DNA of 64,000 nt from Castor canadensis (taxonomy: Eukaryota; Chordata; Mammalia; Rodentia; Castoridae), in NCBI RefSeq assembly GCF_047511655.1, contig NC_133405.1, positions 92,229,046-92,293,045 of the forward strand, in the 5' to 3' direction. A program made the translations under genes and the position numbers. Position 1 is the first letter of the stretch, and each line of letters opens with the position of its first letter. Shown here piece by piece: positions 63,690-64,000 of the stretch. Below the pieces are notes generated by a model. The model did not search any database and was not told where the DNA came from. It worked only from the letters and a program-made list of their open reading frames with translations.

Positions 63690-63960
63690 CCTATTTCACA
63701 ACATACATTTGCCTGGCACCCACTTATCTAACTCAACTCAAATGCTAACCTCCTCTGTACAATGTTCTCCTGTCTTATCTACAATATATGGAGAAATTAC
63801 ATGCCCCCTATACCTTATTGAAGTATGCCTGCATGCCAGCAGTTACTTTGTATTGTAACTGTTGGAAGTTTCCCTCACAAGACAAAGTTCTTTGAGAGCA
63901 GGGATTTATTTTGATGTTCAACAGTGCCACACAGTGGGCATGGTTGCTTTGTTTGACTAA
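63690..63960 (+). mobile_element. LINE-2 3' end
   Basis: CAACTCAAATGCTAACCTCC, TCTGTACAATGTTCTCCTGT, TTCTTTGAGAGCAGGGATTT and CAGTGCCACACAGTGGGCAT follow the L2 3' consensus. It lies in the intron upstream of E1. Confidence 0.75.
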
Positions 63961-64000
63961 CAGTGCCGTCATCCACACTATACATTTGGGCAGTAAGCCC

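Overview
The window is mammalian nuclear DNA, most likely from the X chromosome of a castorimorph rodent; beaver (Castor) is the best guess. Two things point there. The minus strand carries the 3' half of HUWE1, with the let-7f-2/miR-98 pair in one intron as in other mammals. The intergenic part is packed with two lineage-restricted SINE types: a short tRNA-like ID-type element and a longer B1-plus-ID composite. To my knowledge these look like beaver and unlike mouse, squirrel or kangaroo rat. The species call is inference; the gene call is not.

Positions 1 to about 26,850 are intergenic, lying downstream of HUWE1. I find no protein-coding gene there. The region holds dozens of SINEs on both strands, a 5'-truncated L1 on the minus strand (4068-5621), ancient L1 pieces on the plus strand (15.5-19.5 kb), ERVL/MaLR-type LTRs, a decayed ERVL internal region (about 9.9-12.9 kb), an L2 3' end (21.4-21.7 kb), MIR remnants and many microsatellites.

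Positions 26,850-64,000 hold HUWE1, transcribed right to left. I resolve 38 consecutive coding exons, called E1 (63156-63373) to E38 (27375-27477) here. They join in one frame into 2,341 complete residues plus a stop, equivalent to about residues 2034-4374 of the 4,374-residue human protein. The fragment holds low-complexity acidic linkers, three ubiquitin-binding motifs (E18-E19), a Ser/Thr/Ala-rich disordered stretch (E22) and the whole catalytic HECT domain (E32-E38). The catalytic cysteine codon is split by the last intron. The UBA, UIM, WWE and BH3 parts and the promoter lie beyond the right edge. Human-equivalent residue numbers were obtained by counting back from the stop.

The intron between E14 and E15 carries the precursors of let-7f-2 (47899-47981) and miR-98 (46926-47045), both on the HUWE1 strand, so they are probably processed from the HUWE1 transcript. 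Other introns hold SINEs, MIR and L2 remnants, a MaLR LTR, and a 3'UTR-like processed retrocopy with a 39-bp target duplication (45026-45649).

I see no previously undescribed biological system. The most notable point is the donor after exon E11. It reads GA instead of GT, yet the reading frame requires it, so it is a GA-AG intron, a variant or a sequence error. Two NAGNAG acceptors and one 15-nt tandem acceptor could make small in-frame isoforms.
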